Shown here piece by piece: positions 15,295 through 22,612 of a stretch of 34,546 nt of DNA. How positions within the stretch are numbered: position 1 is the stretch's first letter; each line of letters starts with the position of its first letter. A model generated the notes under the pieces. It worked only from the letters and a program-made list of their open reading frames with translations, was not told where the DNA came from and did no database searches. Made by a program: the position numbers and the translations under genes. The DNA is from UBA1227 sp045629305 (lineage in GTDB: Bacteria > Bacillota > Clostridia > Oscillospirales > Acutalibacteraceae), in contig JAZQQZ010000022.1 in NCBI GenBank assembly GCA_045629305.1, positions 1 to 34,546 on the forward strand. The letters are read 5' to 3'.

Positions 15295-16032
15295 TTGCTT
15301 ATAGAGACAGACGGACTTGTTATCAAGGAGACGAACGTAGGCGAGTCAGATAGGCTGATAACTGTCCTTACATCAGAATATGGTCTCATCAGAGCCTTCG
15401 TCACCGGCGGCAAAACTATGAAGAATAAGAACCTCGCCGGCACTGGCCTTCTCACTTATTCGGACTTCGTTTTCTACAAAGGTAGAGATTCCTACTCGGT
15501 GAATTCTGCATCCGAGAAAGAGGTCTTCTTTGACCTGCGTACGAATATTGAGAATCTGTCAATTGCATTCTACCTCGCTGAACTCTTTGGTGAGCTCGCT
15601 CCCGAGACAGCGGAGTGCGGCGAGCTACTTCGGTTGCTACTCAACTCAATTTATCTTTTGTCGAAGGATAAGATGAGCGGGGTGCAGGTGAAAGCGGTTG
15701 CAGAGCTTCGTGCAGTCGCAATGTCCGGCTATGCGCCGAACCTTATAGCCTGCACGGAATGCGGAGCGTTCGAGTCTGAGCCGATGTATTTCGATATTAA
15801 GCATGGAACGCTACGCTGTAACGTTTGCAAAGACGGGGGCAGAAAGCTCTCGTTTAGCACGGTGACAGCGATGAGACATATAATCTACAGTGAGTCGAAG
15901 AAAATCTTTGATTTCAAACTGTCTGACCCATGTCTTCTAGAACTTTCTTCAATTTGCGAAGCATTCGCATTGTCACAGGTTGGCTGTAACTTTAAAACAT
16001 TGGACTTCTATAAGTCTGTAAGAATAATTTGA
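15295..16032 (+). CDS. recO: DNA repair protein RecO
   Basis: RecO anneals single strands and loads RecA with RecR during recombinational repair. The 245-residue protein has the N-terminal OB fold (ETDGLVIKETNVGESDRLITVLTSEYG) and a helical C-terminal domain with a four-cysteine zinc site, CTEC and CNVC, separated by about 20 residues. Start choice: ATG 15286 directly abuts AGGAG (15281-15285), leaving no spacing, whereas the in-frame TTG at 15295 is 9 nt from it. TTG is therefore preferred, giving MLIETDG; a reader may see the ATG version, which is 3 residues longer. It lies 20-30 nt after era and 7 nt before mutS2 in the operon. Confidence 0.9.
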   Translation: MLIETDGLVIKETNVGESDRLITVLTSEYGLIRAFVTGGKTMKNKNLAGTGLLTYSDFVFYKGRDSYSVNSASEKEVFFDLRTNIENLSIAFYLAELFGELAPETAECGELLRLLLNSIYLLSKDKMSGVQVKAVAELRAVAMSGYAPNLIACTECGAFESEPMYFDIKHGTLRCNVCKDGGRKLSFSTVTAMRHIIYSESKKIFDFKLSDPCLLELSSICEAFALSQVGCNFKTLDFYKSVRII

Positions 16033-16039
16033 GGTATCT

Positions 16040-18418
16040 ATGGATAAGCATCTATTAGCACTTGATTTTGACAAAATACTTGAGCGTCTCGCTGCACAGA
16101 CATCCTGTGCGGACGCACGCGATATGGCGCTCGAACTGAAACCAGCCAAAGATCTCGCATCCGCTGAGAAACTCCTTCGTGAGACAGTGGATGCTTATAT
16201 TATGCTGGCTAAATTTGGCGGTCCATCATTTAGTGGACTTAAGAATGTAAATAATCTTCTCCATATCGCGAACGGGGGAAGCATCCTCTCTATGAAGGAT
16301 CTCCTCGATTGCGCATCAACTCTGCGCACTGTTAGAGCACTCCGCGAGTGGTACAACCAGTGCGAGGGCGTAGATACTGTTCTCTCAAGATACTTCAATG
16401 CACTTATTCCACATAAAAGCGTAGAGGATCAGATATATACTTGTATCCTCTCCGAGGATGAGATGTCGGACAACGCATCGCCGGAGCTCGCCTCGATTCG
16501 TAAGGATCTCCATAGACAGGAGAATAAGATAAGGGAGCAACTCGACCATATAATTCATTCGGAGCATTACGCATCTGCACTTCAGGACGCAATTGTTACA
16601 ATGCGTAATGGCAGATACGTAGTACCGGTTAAGAGGGAGCATAAGGGCGAGGTCGCTGGCGTTGTCCAGGATACATCAGACAGCGGCGCTACAGTATTCA
16701 TCGAGCCGATGTCTGTAGTTGAGGCCAACAATGAGATAAGAGTTCTGCTCTCCCGCGAGCGGGACGAGATCGATAGAATTCTCGCAGAACTCTCCGGCAT
16801 TGTTGGCGATATATATGAAGAGGTTAAGCGCTCATATGAAGCGGGCGTAATGCTGAACTTCATCTTTGCTAAGGCACAACTTGCTTATGACATGAAAGCA
16901 TCTGAGCCAATTCTCAACAATGAGGGAATAATTGATATTAAGAAGGCGAGACATCCTCTTATTGACCCAAAGAAGGTCGTTGCGACGGATATACGCCTCG
17001 GTGAGGACTTTGATACCCTTGTTATCACTGGACCTAATACAGGTGGTAAAACGGTCTCAATCAAGACTGTAGGCCTATTGTCGCTTATGGCAGCGTCTGG
17101 ACTTATGATTCCAACTGCTGATAACAGTAGGATAGCGGTATTTAAAAATGTCTTTGCCGATATTGGTGATGACCAGAGTATCGAGCAGTCGCTCTCTACA
17201 TTCTCTGCTCATATGACCAATATTGTTGATATTATCGGTAGGTCGGATGACAACACCCTTGCTCTTATAGATGAGCTTGGAGCGGGCACCGACCCTGTCG
17301 AGGGCGCAGCGCTCGCCATCTCGGTGCTCGAGAAGCTCGCTAAGTGTGGTGCTAAAATCGCAGCCACCACTCACTACGCTGAACTCAAGGCCTATGCCCT
17401 TGAGACTGACCGCGTAGAGAATGCATGCTGCGAGTTCGATGTCGATACACTTTCTCCGACATATAGACTTCTCATTGGAGCACCAGGTCGCTCCAATGCC
17501 TTCGCAATCTCAGAGAGACTCGGCATGCCTGCCGAGGTCGTACAGCGTGCGAAGGATCTCGTATCCGCTGAGAATACTCAGTTCGAGAATGTAATTGAGA
17601 AACTTGAGAAGAGCCGTGCAGAGATGGAGTCTGAGCACGAGAAGGCTCTCCAAATCTCAGCCGAAGCGCGTGCTGAGAAGCAGAAGGCCGAGGAGATGCG
17701 CGATAATATCGAGAAACTCAAGAACGAAGAGATTGAGAAGGCTCGCTCTGAAGCTATGAAGATTGTCGAGCAGGCACGCAGGGAGGCGGCCTACTTCCTC
17801 GATGATCTTGATAAACTTAAGAAGGAACAGAAAAATTCAAAAGATCTTGCCCAGGTGTCAGCGGATGCCAAGGCAGTTATAAAGAGACATTCAAATAGTC
17901 TTGACGATATAACCAATCCTATCGTTGCACTTGCAAACGATGAAGACTATGAGCTTCCACGTGACCTCGTAGTCGGCGATACGGTTGTAATTGCGGATCT
18001 TGGCACCACTGCGACAGTTACAGCCCTTCCAGATAAGAAAGGGCTTGTAGAGGTCACAGCGGGCATTATAAAGAGCAAGACTCCGCTGTCCAACCTTCGC
18101 CTCCTCGAGGGCAAGACCGCAAGGAAGGTAAACCGCGCGACGGGACGACATGTCACGTCGAAGCTCGACATGAAGGTCGAGACTTCGGTAGACCTTCGCG
18201 GAATGGCCTCTGACGAGGCAATTCTTACACTGGACAGGTTCTTAGATTTACAGCTGCGCAGTGGAATTCCTGAATTTACAGTTATCCACGGCAAGGGCAC
18301 TGGTGTCCTTCGAAAAGCAGTTCATAAATACCTGGCAAAGCAGTCACAGGTAAAAGAATATCGCCTCGGCGTTTACGGCGAAGGCGAAGACGGTGTAACA
18401 ATCGTCACACTGAAGTAA
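16040..18418 (+). CDS. mutS2: Endonuclease MutS2
   Basis: A 792-residue MutS homologue lacking the mismatch-recognition domain. In Bacillus-type bacteria MutS2 senses collided ribosomes or branched DNA. Residues 1-310 are core and clamp helices. The ATPase has Walker A TGPNTGGKT at 330-338, a Walker B region LALIDELGAGTDP, and ATTHYAELK. A long charged coiled coil follows (about 515-620), then a KOW-like region, and the C-terminal Smr nuclease domain beginning VDLRGMASDEAI and including TVIHGKGTGVLRKAV. All expected parts are present. The ribosome binding site GAGG overlaps the recO stop. It ends the phoH operon; the next promoter starts 10 nt later and no terminator is visible between. Confidence 0.95.
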   Translation: MDKHLLALDFDKILERLAAQTSCADARDMALELKPAKDLASAEKLLRETVDAYIMLAKFGGPSFSGLKNVNNLLHIANGGSILSMKDLLDCASTLRTVRALREWYNQCEGVDTVLSRYFNALIPHKSVEDQIYTCILSEDEMSDNASPELASIRKDLHRQENKIREQLDHIIHSEHYASALQDAIVTMRNGRYVVPVKREHKGEVAGVVQDTSDSGATVFIEPMSVVEANNEIRVLLSRERDEIDRILAELSGIVGDIYEEVKRSYEAGVMLNFIFAKAQLAYDMKASEPILNNEGIIDIKKARHPLIDPKKVVATDIRLGEDFDTLVITGPNTGGKTVSIKTVGLLSLMAASGLMIPTADNSRIAVFKNVFADIGDDQSIEQSLSTFSAHMTNIVDIIGRSDDNTLALIDELGAGTDPVEGAALAISVLEKLAKCGAKIAATTHYAELKAYALETDRVENACCEFDVDTLSPTYRLLIGAPGRSNAFAISERLGMPAEVVQRAKDLVSAENTQFENVIEKLEKSRAEMESEHEKALQISAEARAEKQKAEEMRDNIEKLKNEEIEKARSEAMKIVEQARREAAYFLDDLDKLKKEQKNSKDLAQVSADAKAVIKRHSNSLDDITNPIVALANDEDYELPRDLVVGDTVVIADLGTTATVTALPDKKGLVEVTAGIIKSKTPLSNLRLLEGKTARKVNRATGRHVTSKLDMKVETSVDLRGMASDEAILTLDRFLDLQLRSGIPEFTVIHGKGTGVLRKAVHKYLAKQSQVKEYRLGVYGEGEDGVTIVTLK

Positions 18419-18428
18419 AATTTTTATG

Positions 18429-18457
18429 TTGACAAGGTATTTCCTTATATGTATAAT
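18429..18457 (+). promoter_or_regulatory. Perfect consensus sigma-A promoter of ylxM-ffh
   Basis: TTGACA (18429-18434), 17-bp spacer, TATAAT (18452-18457): a second 12-of-12 promoter. The start would be near 18464. Confidence 0.9.
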
Positions 18458-18467
18458 AGAGCACACG

Positions 18468-18488
18468 TGTAAAGACAATGACTTTACA
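18468..18488 (+). promoter_or_regulatory. 5'-leader stem-loop of the ylxM-ffh transcript
   Basis: TGTAAAG (18468-18474) pairs perfectly with CTTTACA (18482-18488) around a 7-nt loop. The hairpin begins about 5 nt after the predicted transcription start and ends 12 nt ahead of the ribosome binding site. It may stabilise the mRNA; no terminator-like T-run follows. Confidence 0.5.
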
Positions 18489-18515
18489 GAAATCTAACTA
18501 GGGGGCGTTTTGGGA

Positions 18516-18887
18516 GTGGCTAAGAACTTTGAAGTAATTAACATATTGCTTGACTTCTATGGCGACATGCTAACAGAGAAGCAAAGAGCCTTTATTGAAT
18601 ACTACTATAATGATGATTTGTCACTTTCAGAAATTGCTGAAAATGAAGGCATAACCCGTCAGGGTGTCCGCGACGCAATAAAACGCGCCGAAGGACAGCT
18701 CTACGAGATGGAGGAGAGACTGGGTCTCGCTAAACGTTTCGAAGAGGTACGTGCTGGACTTGAAGAAATTCTTGAATGTGCAGATATAATAAACGATTCC
18801 AATATGCGTACAGGTCTTTCAAGAGACATTAATGAAGCAGTGGTTAGAATTAAACTTATTGCAGAAGGTCTTAATAACGAAGAGTAA
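18516..18887 (+). CDS. ylxM: YlxM family DNA/RNA-binding HTH protein
   Basis: A 123-residue protein of the UPF0122/YlxM family. The signature LLDFYGDMLTEKQRAFIEYYYNDDLSLSEIAE is followed by a sigma-70-region-4-like helix-turn-helix (SLSEIAENEGITRQGVRDAIKRAE), then a coiled helical tail. In Gram-positive bacteria ylxM almost always precedes ffh, and YlxM has been proposed to modulate the SRP in streptococci. The start is ambiguous between TTG 18510 and GTG 18516. GTG is preferred because it leaves about 10 nt to AGGGGG (18500-18505) and gives the usual N-terminus. It is the first gene after a perfect promoter and ends 11 nt ahead of ffh. Confidence 0.92.
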   Translation: MAKNFEVINILLDFYGDMLTEKQRAFIEYYYNDDLSLSEIAENEGITRQGVRDAIKRAEGQLYEMEERLGLAKRFEEVRAGLEEILECADIINDSNMRTGLSRDINEAVVRIKLIAEGLNNEE

Positions 18888-18898
18888 GGGGTAAAACG

Positions 18899-20257
18899 AT
18901 GGCGTTTGAAGGTCTTTCCGATCGTCTGGAAGCGGCGTTTTCCAGATTGAGAGGCAAGGGTTCTTTAACCGAAGCAGATGTTAAAGAAGCCATGCGAGAA
19001 GTTCGCCTTGCTCTACTTGAGGCGGACGTAAGCTACAAGGTAGCTAAAGATTTTACCAACGCAGTAACTGAACGTGCCATCGGTGCAGAGGTCATGAAGA
19101 GCCTCACGCCAGCACAGATGGTAATTAAGATAGTAAACGAAGAACTCACGGAGCTCATGGGTGGCACCGAGACACGGCTTACGATAGCCAATCATCCACC
19201 TACGATAGTTATGATGTGTGGTCTTCAAGGTTCGGGTAAGACAACGCATTGTGCGAAAATCGCTAAACGTCTTAAGGGCGAAGGCCATAGGCCATTACTT
19301 GTTGCCTGCGACGTATACCGACCAGCTGCTATCAAACAGTTACAGGTAGTTGGCGAACAGGTTTCGGTCCCTGTATTTGAGATGGGACAGGACAATCCTG
19401 TGACAATTGCAACTGAAGCAATTAAACTTGCAAAAGATCAGGGCTATGATTACGTATTTATCGATACCGCTGGTCGTTTGCATGTTGATGAAGCCCTCAT
19501 GGAGGAGCTTCAAAATATCAAGGCCGCTGTTCATCCACATGAGGTTCTCCTCGTTGTCGATGCAATGACCGGTCAGGATGCAGAAAATGTTGCACCGACA
19601 TTCAATGACGAAGTTGGACTTGACGGTTTGGTTCTTACCAAGCTCGATGGTGATACCCGTGGCGGTGCCGCTCTTTCAGCGAGAGCGATAACCGGCAAGC
19701 CTATCAAGTTCGTCGGTACAGGTGAGAAACTCGAGGATCTCGATGTGTTCCATCCTGACCGAATGGCTTCCAGAATTCTCGGCATGGGCGATATGCTTTC
19801 ACTTATTGAGAAAGCTGAGCAGGAGTTCGATGAGCAGACTGCTCTCGAACTTGAGAAGAAACTTCGCAAGAATAAATTTGATCTTAATGACTTGCTTTCC
19901 AACCTACAACAGGTGAGAAAACTTGGACCAATGCAAGATCTTCTTGGTATGATCCCAGGTCTCTCAAAGCAGGCAAAAGATATAGAGATTGATGAACGCG
20001 AATTCGATAGAATTCAAGCTATCATTCAATCGATGACCCCTGAGGAAAGGGAAAAACCTGAGATCATCAACGGTCAGCGAAAGAAGCGTATTGCTGCTGG
20101 ATGCGGCCAAAGAGTTGAAGATGTCAACAAATTACTCGCTCAATTCAAACAGATGCAGAAGATGTTCAAGCAGATGAACAGTAAGCAGTCAAGAAAAGCG
20201 CTAAAGCGCATGGCTGGTAACATGAATATGAGCGATATTAACAACTTATTAAATTAA
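18899..20257 (+). CDS. ffh: Signal recognition particle protein Ffh (SRP54)
   Basis: Ffh binds signal sequences on nascent chains and SRP RNA, and docks with FtsY at the membrane. The 452-residue protein shows the N domain (1-90), then the G domain with P-loop GLQGSGKT at 108-115, DTAGRLHVDE (G3), and TKLDGDTRGGAALS (G4 and insertion). The Met-rich M domain starts near residue 330. It contains LGPMQDLLGMIPG, the SRP RNA-binding helix-turn-helix with GQRKKRIAAGCGQRVEDVN, and a Met-rich tail (KQMQKMFKQM). Length is typical. AAGGGG overlapping the ylxM stop serves as ribosome binding site. Downstream rpsP follows after 20 nt. The SRP RNA gene and ftsY are not in this window. Confidence 0.97.
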   Translation: MAFEGLSDRLEAAFSRLRGKGSLTEADVKEAMREVRLALLEADVSYKVAKDFTNAVTERAIGAEVMKSLTPAQMVIKIVNEELTELMGGTETRLTIANHPPTIVMMCGLQGSGKTTHCAKIAKRLKGEGHRPLLVACDVYRPAAIKQLQVVGEQVSVPVFEMGQDNPVTIATEAIKLAKDQGYDYVFIDTAGRLHVDEALMEELQNIKAAVHPHEVLLVVDAMTGQDAENVAPTFNDEVGLDGLVLTKLDGDTRGGAALSARAITGKPIKFVGTGEKLEDLDVFHPDRMASRILGMGDMLSLIEKAEQEFDEQTALELEKKLRKNKFDLNDLLSNLQQVRKLGPMQDLLGMIPGLSKQAKDIEIDEREFDRIQAIIQSMTPEEREKPEIINGQRKKRIAAGCGQRVEDVNKLLAQFKQMQKMFKQMNSKQSRKALKRMAGNMNMSDINNLLN

Positions 20258-20277
20258 ATCTTTGGAGGATTTTAAAA

Positions 20278-20523
20278 ATGGCAGTAAAAATTAGACTTAG
20301 AAGAATGGGCGCAAAGAAAGCACCTTTCTATCGCGTAGTAGTAGCAGATTCACGTTTCCCACGCGACGGTCGTTTCATCGAAGAGATCGGTTACTATGAC
20401 CCAACTAAGGATCCAGCAGTAATCAAAATTGACGAAGAGAAAGTTAAGCAGTGGATGGCAAACGGCGCACAGCCAACAGACACAGTTCGTGCAATCCTTA
20501 AGAAGAGCGGCGCTATCAAATAA
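20278..20523 (+). CDS. rpsP: 30S ribosomal protein S16
   Basis: An 81-residue ribosomal protein bS16, needed for 30S assembly. The start MAVKIRLRRMGAKKAPFYRVVVADSR is the family hallmark, followed by GRFIEEIGYYDP and a C-terminal half ending in PTDTVRAILKKSGAIK. TTGGAGG lies about 8 nt before the ATG. The position between ffh and the KH-domain gene is the conserved Firmicutes arrangement. Codon choice is that of a highly expressed gene. Confidence 0.98.
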   Translation: MAVKIRLRRMGAKKAPFYRVVVADSRFPRDGRFIEEIGYYDPTKDPAVIKIDEEKVKQWMANGAQPTDTVRAILKKSGAIK

Positions 20524-20537
20524 TTGGAGGTCCACTT

Positions 20538-20771
20538 ATGCGTGAATTACTTATTTCAATTGCGCAGGGCCTTGTAGATGATCCATCTGCAGTATCAGTA
20601 GAAGTAGACGAGCCAAACGAAAACGGCGTAACAGTTTACCACCTTCACGTTGGTCCAGATGATATGGGCCGCGTTATTGGTAAGCAGGGTCGTATTGCTA
20701 AGGCTATCCGCACAGTTATGCGTGCGTCAGCTAATAAGAATGACGCTCACATAGCAGTTGAAATTGACTAA
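20538..20771 (+). CDS. khpA: KH-domain RNA-binding protein KhpA
   Basis: A 77-residue single KH domain of the KhpA/YlqC family. The GxxG loop region is VIGKQGRIAKAIRTVM, preceded by VYHLHVGPDDMGR. KhpA forms a complex with KhpB (Jag/EloR) and binds many RNAs; in pneumococci the pair affects cell elongation and division. It sits 14 nt after rpsP with a GGAGG site, in the normal rpsP-khpA-rimM-trmD order. A long imperfect hairpin follows it, before rimM. Length and motif are fully typical. Confidence 0.93.
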   Translation: MRELLISIAQGLVDDPSAVSVEVDEPNENGVTVYHLHVGPDDMGRVIGKQGRIAKAIRTVMRASANKNDAHIAVEID

Positions 20772-20774
20772 TAT

Positions 20775-20825
20775 GTAAGCAAAAGGCAGGCTGAGGGTAA
20801 TAATCTTTGGCTTGCCTTTGTTTAC
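20775..20825 (+). promoter_or_regulatory. Long imperfect hairpin between khpA and rimM
   Basis: The segment GTAA-G-CAAA-A-GGCAGGC (from 20775) can pair with GCTTGCC-TTTG-TTTAC (to 20825), with one G-U pair and small bulges around an 18-nt loop. The T-run after it is broken, so it may be a weak terminator, attenuator or RNase site that sets rimM-trmD below the ribosomal-protein part of the operon. Confidence 0.5.
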
Positions 20826-20842
20826 AATTATTTGGTGTTTTT

Positions 20843-21376
20843 ATGCTACTAGAGTACTTGGAGCTTGGAAGAATAGTGAGCACCCATGGGGTGCGCGGTG
20901 AAATGCGCGTCCAGCACTGGTGTGACTCGGCTGAGTTCTTCCAGAGTTTTAAAACAGTATATCTTGGAAAGAACGGCTCAGACCCGAGAACGGTCCTGGG
21001 CGCGCGCCAGCATGGCAATGTCATGCTCGTAACACTTGAAGGTGTTACAGACATTGACATGGCCAATGCACTCCGTGGAAAGATACTCTATGTAAAGCGC
21101 AGCGAGGCACCACTCCCAGAGGGACGTTATTTCATCTCAGAGATTAAGGGATGTGCCGTAATCGACGCCGACAGTGGCAAAGAATATGGCAAAATCACTG
21201 ATGTTATCAACAACGGTGCAACTGATATCTGGGATATAAAAGGAAATGATGGAAAGCAGTATCTGCTCCCATCAATTCCTGGAATTGTTGTAAATGTAGA
21301 TGTCGCAGAGTGCAAGGCACTTGTTCGGCCAATACCTGGAATATTCGACGAGGGGGAAGAGATACGTGAAGATTGA
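20843..21376 (+). CDS. rimM: 16S rRNA processing protein RimM
   Basis: A 177-residue assembly factor that binds ribosomal protein S19 and helps mature the 30S head. The N-terminal domain begins YLELGRIVSTHGVRGEMRV, a hallmark, with VLGARQHGNVMLVTLEGV and ANALRGKILYVKRSEAPLPEG following. The C-terminal PRC-barrel includes GKITDVINNGATDIWDI and LLPSIPGIVVNVDV. ATG 20843 is chosen because the frame upstream lacks family similarity; the ribosome binding site (GGTG) is weak, consistent with low expression relative to rpsP. Its 3' end overlaps trmD by 11 nt. The neighbours (khpA before, trmD after) are the standard set. Confidence 0.94.
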   Translation: MLLEYLELGRIVSTHGVRGEMRVQHWCDSAEFFQSFKTVYLGKNGSDPRTVLGARQHGNVMLVTLEGVTDIDMANALRGKILYVKRSEAPLPEGRYFISEIKGCAVIDADSGKEYGKITDVINNGATDIWDIKGNDGKQYLLPSIPGIVVNVDVAECKALVRPIPGIFDEGEEIRED

Positions 21377-22058
21377 TATTTTGACCCTTTTCCCAGAGAT
21401 GTGTGACACGGTGCTAAATGAAAGCATTATTGGCAGAGCCAGAGAAGCTGGCATCGTTGAGATAAATTGTCACAACATCCGCGACTATTCAACAGATAAG
21501 CATAAGCACGTCGACGACACGCCTTATGGTGGCGGAACTGGCATGATTATGCAGGCGCAGCCAATCTATGATGCCTATATGGATCTCACGAAAAACGGTG
21601 AGAATCCATATCATCTTATCTATATGACACCACAGGGCAAGACCCTCACTCAGGAGAGGGTAAAAGAACTCAGCAAACTCGATAATATCGCAATTCTCTG
21701 TGGCCATTACGAGGGCGTCGACGAGCGCGTTATAGAGGAACTCGAGCCGGAGGAAATCTCCATTGGAGATTATGTTCTCACCGGCGGTGAGATCCCGGCG
21801 ATGGCGCTGGTCGACAGTGTATGCCGAATGCTTCCTGGCGTGCTTCGCAACGAGGACGCATTCAGCAAAGAGAGCCACTATGACGGTCTTCTTGAGTACC
21901 CACAGTACACGAGACCTCCAGAGTGGATGGGCAGAGAAGTACCGGAGGTACTGCTTTCTGGCCATCATGAGAACGTCGAAAAGTGGCAGTATGAACAGGC
22001 TCTTGAACGCACAAAAGATAGACGTAAAGACATGTATGATAAATTTGTGCAAAACTAA
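21366..22058 (+). CDS. trmD: tRNA (guanine-N1)-methyltransferase TrmD
   Basis: TrmD is a SPOUT (knotted) methyltransferase that makes m1G37 in tRNAs reading CNN and some GNN codons, preventing +1 frameshifts. The 230-residue protein contains MKIDILTLFPEMCD at the N-terminus, DDTPYGGGTGMIMQ, YMTPQGKTL, LCGHYEGVDERVIE, and the knot SIGDYVLTGGEIPAMALVDSVCRMLPGVL. YPQYTRPPEWMGREVPEVLLSGHH follows. The frame extends upstream, but GTG 21366 begins the conserved MKIDILTLF, and AGGGGG (21351-21356) lies 9 nt before it. It overlaps rimM by 11 nt. rplS, which often follows trmD, is absent: the next gene is HPr. Confidence 0.96.
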   Translation: MKIDILTLFPEMCDTVLNESIIGRAREAGIVEINCHNIRDYSTDKHKHVDDTPYGGGTGMIMQAQPIYDAYMDLTKNGENPYHLIYMTPQGKTLTQERVKELSKLDNIAILCGHYEGVDERVIEELEPEEISIGDYVLTGGEIPAMALVDSVCRMLPGVLRNEDAFSKESHYDGLLEYPQYTRPPEWMGREVPEVLLSGHHENVEKWQYEQALERTKDRRKDMYDKFVQN

Positions 22059-22104
22059 CAAAGATATTTCGACAAATCGGATGTGAGTCGTTAAAAACTG
22101 GTAA

Positions 22105-22123
22105 TGTTGCACAAAATGCAACA
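22105..22123 (+). promoter_or_regulatory. Inverted repeat upstream of HPr gene (candidate operator)
   Basis: TGTTGCA (22105-22111) and TGCAACA (22117-22123) form a perfect 7-bp inverted repeat with spacer CAAAA. The same TTGCACAAAA core recurs in the leader of the PucR-type regulator gene at 27205. It lies about 88 nt upstream of the HPr -35. Confidence 0.45.
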
Positions 22124-22192
22124 TATAGCGTTGTTCAGATTTGTGCTATATTATAAACTTATTTGAAAAGTGACCAAAAATATTCTTATTTG

Positions 22193-22220
22193 TTGACGGT
22201 TTCTTTTTAAATGTTATAAT
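22193..22220 (+). promoter_or_regulatory. Sigma-A promoter of the HPr gene
   Basis: TTGACG (22193-22198), 16-bp spacer, TATAAT (22215-22220) with TGT just upstream (extended -10). The ribosome binding site GAGAGGG and ATG follow at 22271. Confidence 0.85.
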
Positions 22221-22270
22221 TAAGACATATTTAAGCATTTAATTCTTTAATATAAGAGAGGGAATTATTT

Positions 22271-22534
22271 ATGTACGTTAAAGACGTTAAAGTTCAGAAT
22301 CAGGTAGGACTCCACGCTCGTCCAGCAACATTCTTTATCCAGAAGGCTAATGAATTCAAGTCATCAATCTGGGTTGAGAAGGATGAGAGAAGAGTAAACG
22401 CTAAGAGCCTTCTTGGTGTGCTTTCACTCGGTATCATGGGTGGCACAGAGATCAAGATCATGGCTGGCGGTTCAGACGAAGAAGAGGCAGTAGAAGCTCT
22501 TGTTGCTCTTGTAGAGTCTGGCTTCGCTGAGTAA
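22271..22534 (+). CDS. ptsH: Phosphocarrier protein HPr
   Basis: An 87-residue HPr-fold protein. The phosphorylatable His15 is in QVGLHARPA (11-19), the site that takes phosphate from enzyme I in the sugar phosphotransferase system. Ser46 is in NAKSLLGVLSLGI, the site used by HPr kinase/phosphorylase in Gram-positive catabolite repression. Both are present, so it is a true HPr-type protein rather than Crh, which lacks the His. The C-terminal helix EEEAVEALVALVESGFAE is standard. It stands alone with its own promoter and terminator and is not next to ptsI here, so it may be a general or regulatory HPr. The gene name follows family usage. Confidence 0.93.
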   Translation: MYVKDVKVQNQVGLHARPATFFIQKANEFKSSIWVEKDERRVNAKSLLGVLSLGIMGGTEIKIMAGGSDEEEAVEALVALVESGFAE

Positions 22535-22551
22535 TTAAATTTTGAGTATTT

Positions 22552-22586
22552 AAGGCACACTGCATCTTCTGCGGTGTGCTTTTTAT
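22552..22586 (+). terminator. Intrinsic terminator after HPr
   Basis: AAGGCACACTGC (22552-22563) pairs with GCGGTGTGCTTT (22571-22582), with a G-T pair inside and one near the base, followed by T-rich sequence. Confidence 0.85.
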
Positions 22587-22612
22587 ATTTTCTAGAAGAG
22601 AGGTGATTCAAA

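Noticed and set aside
21489..22124. 211-residue open frame on the minus strand over trmD
   Set aside because: It mirrors the trmD coding sequence, has no credible start region and gives a Cys/His/Phe-rich composition typical of an antisense shadow.
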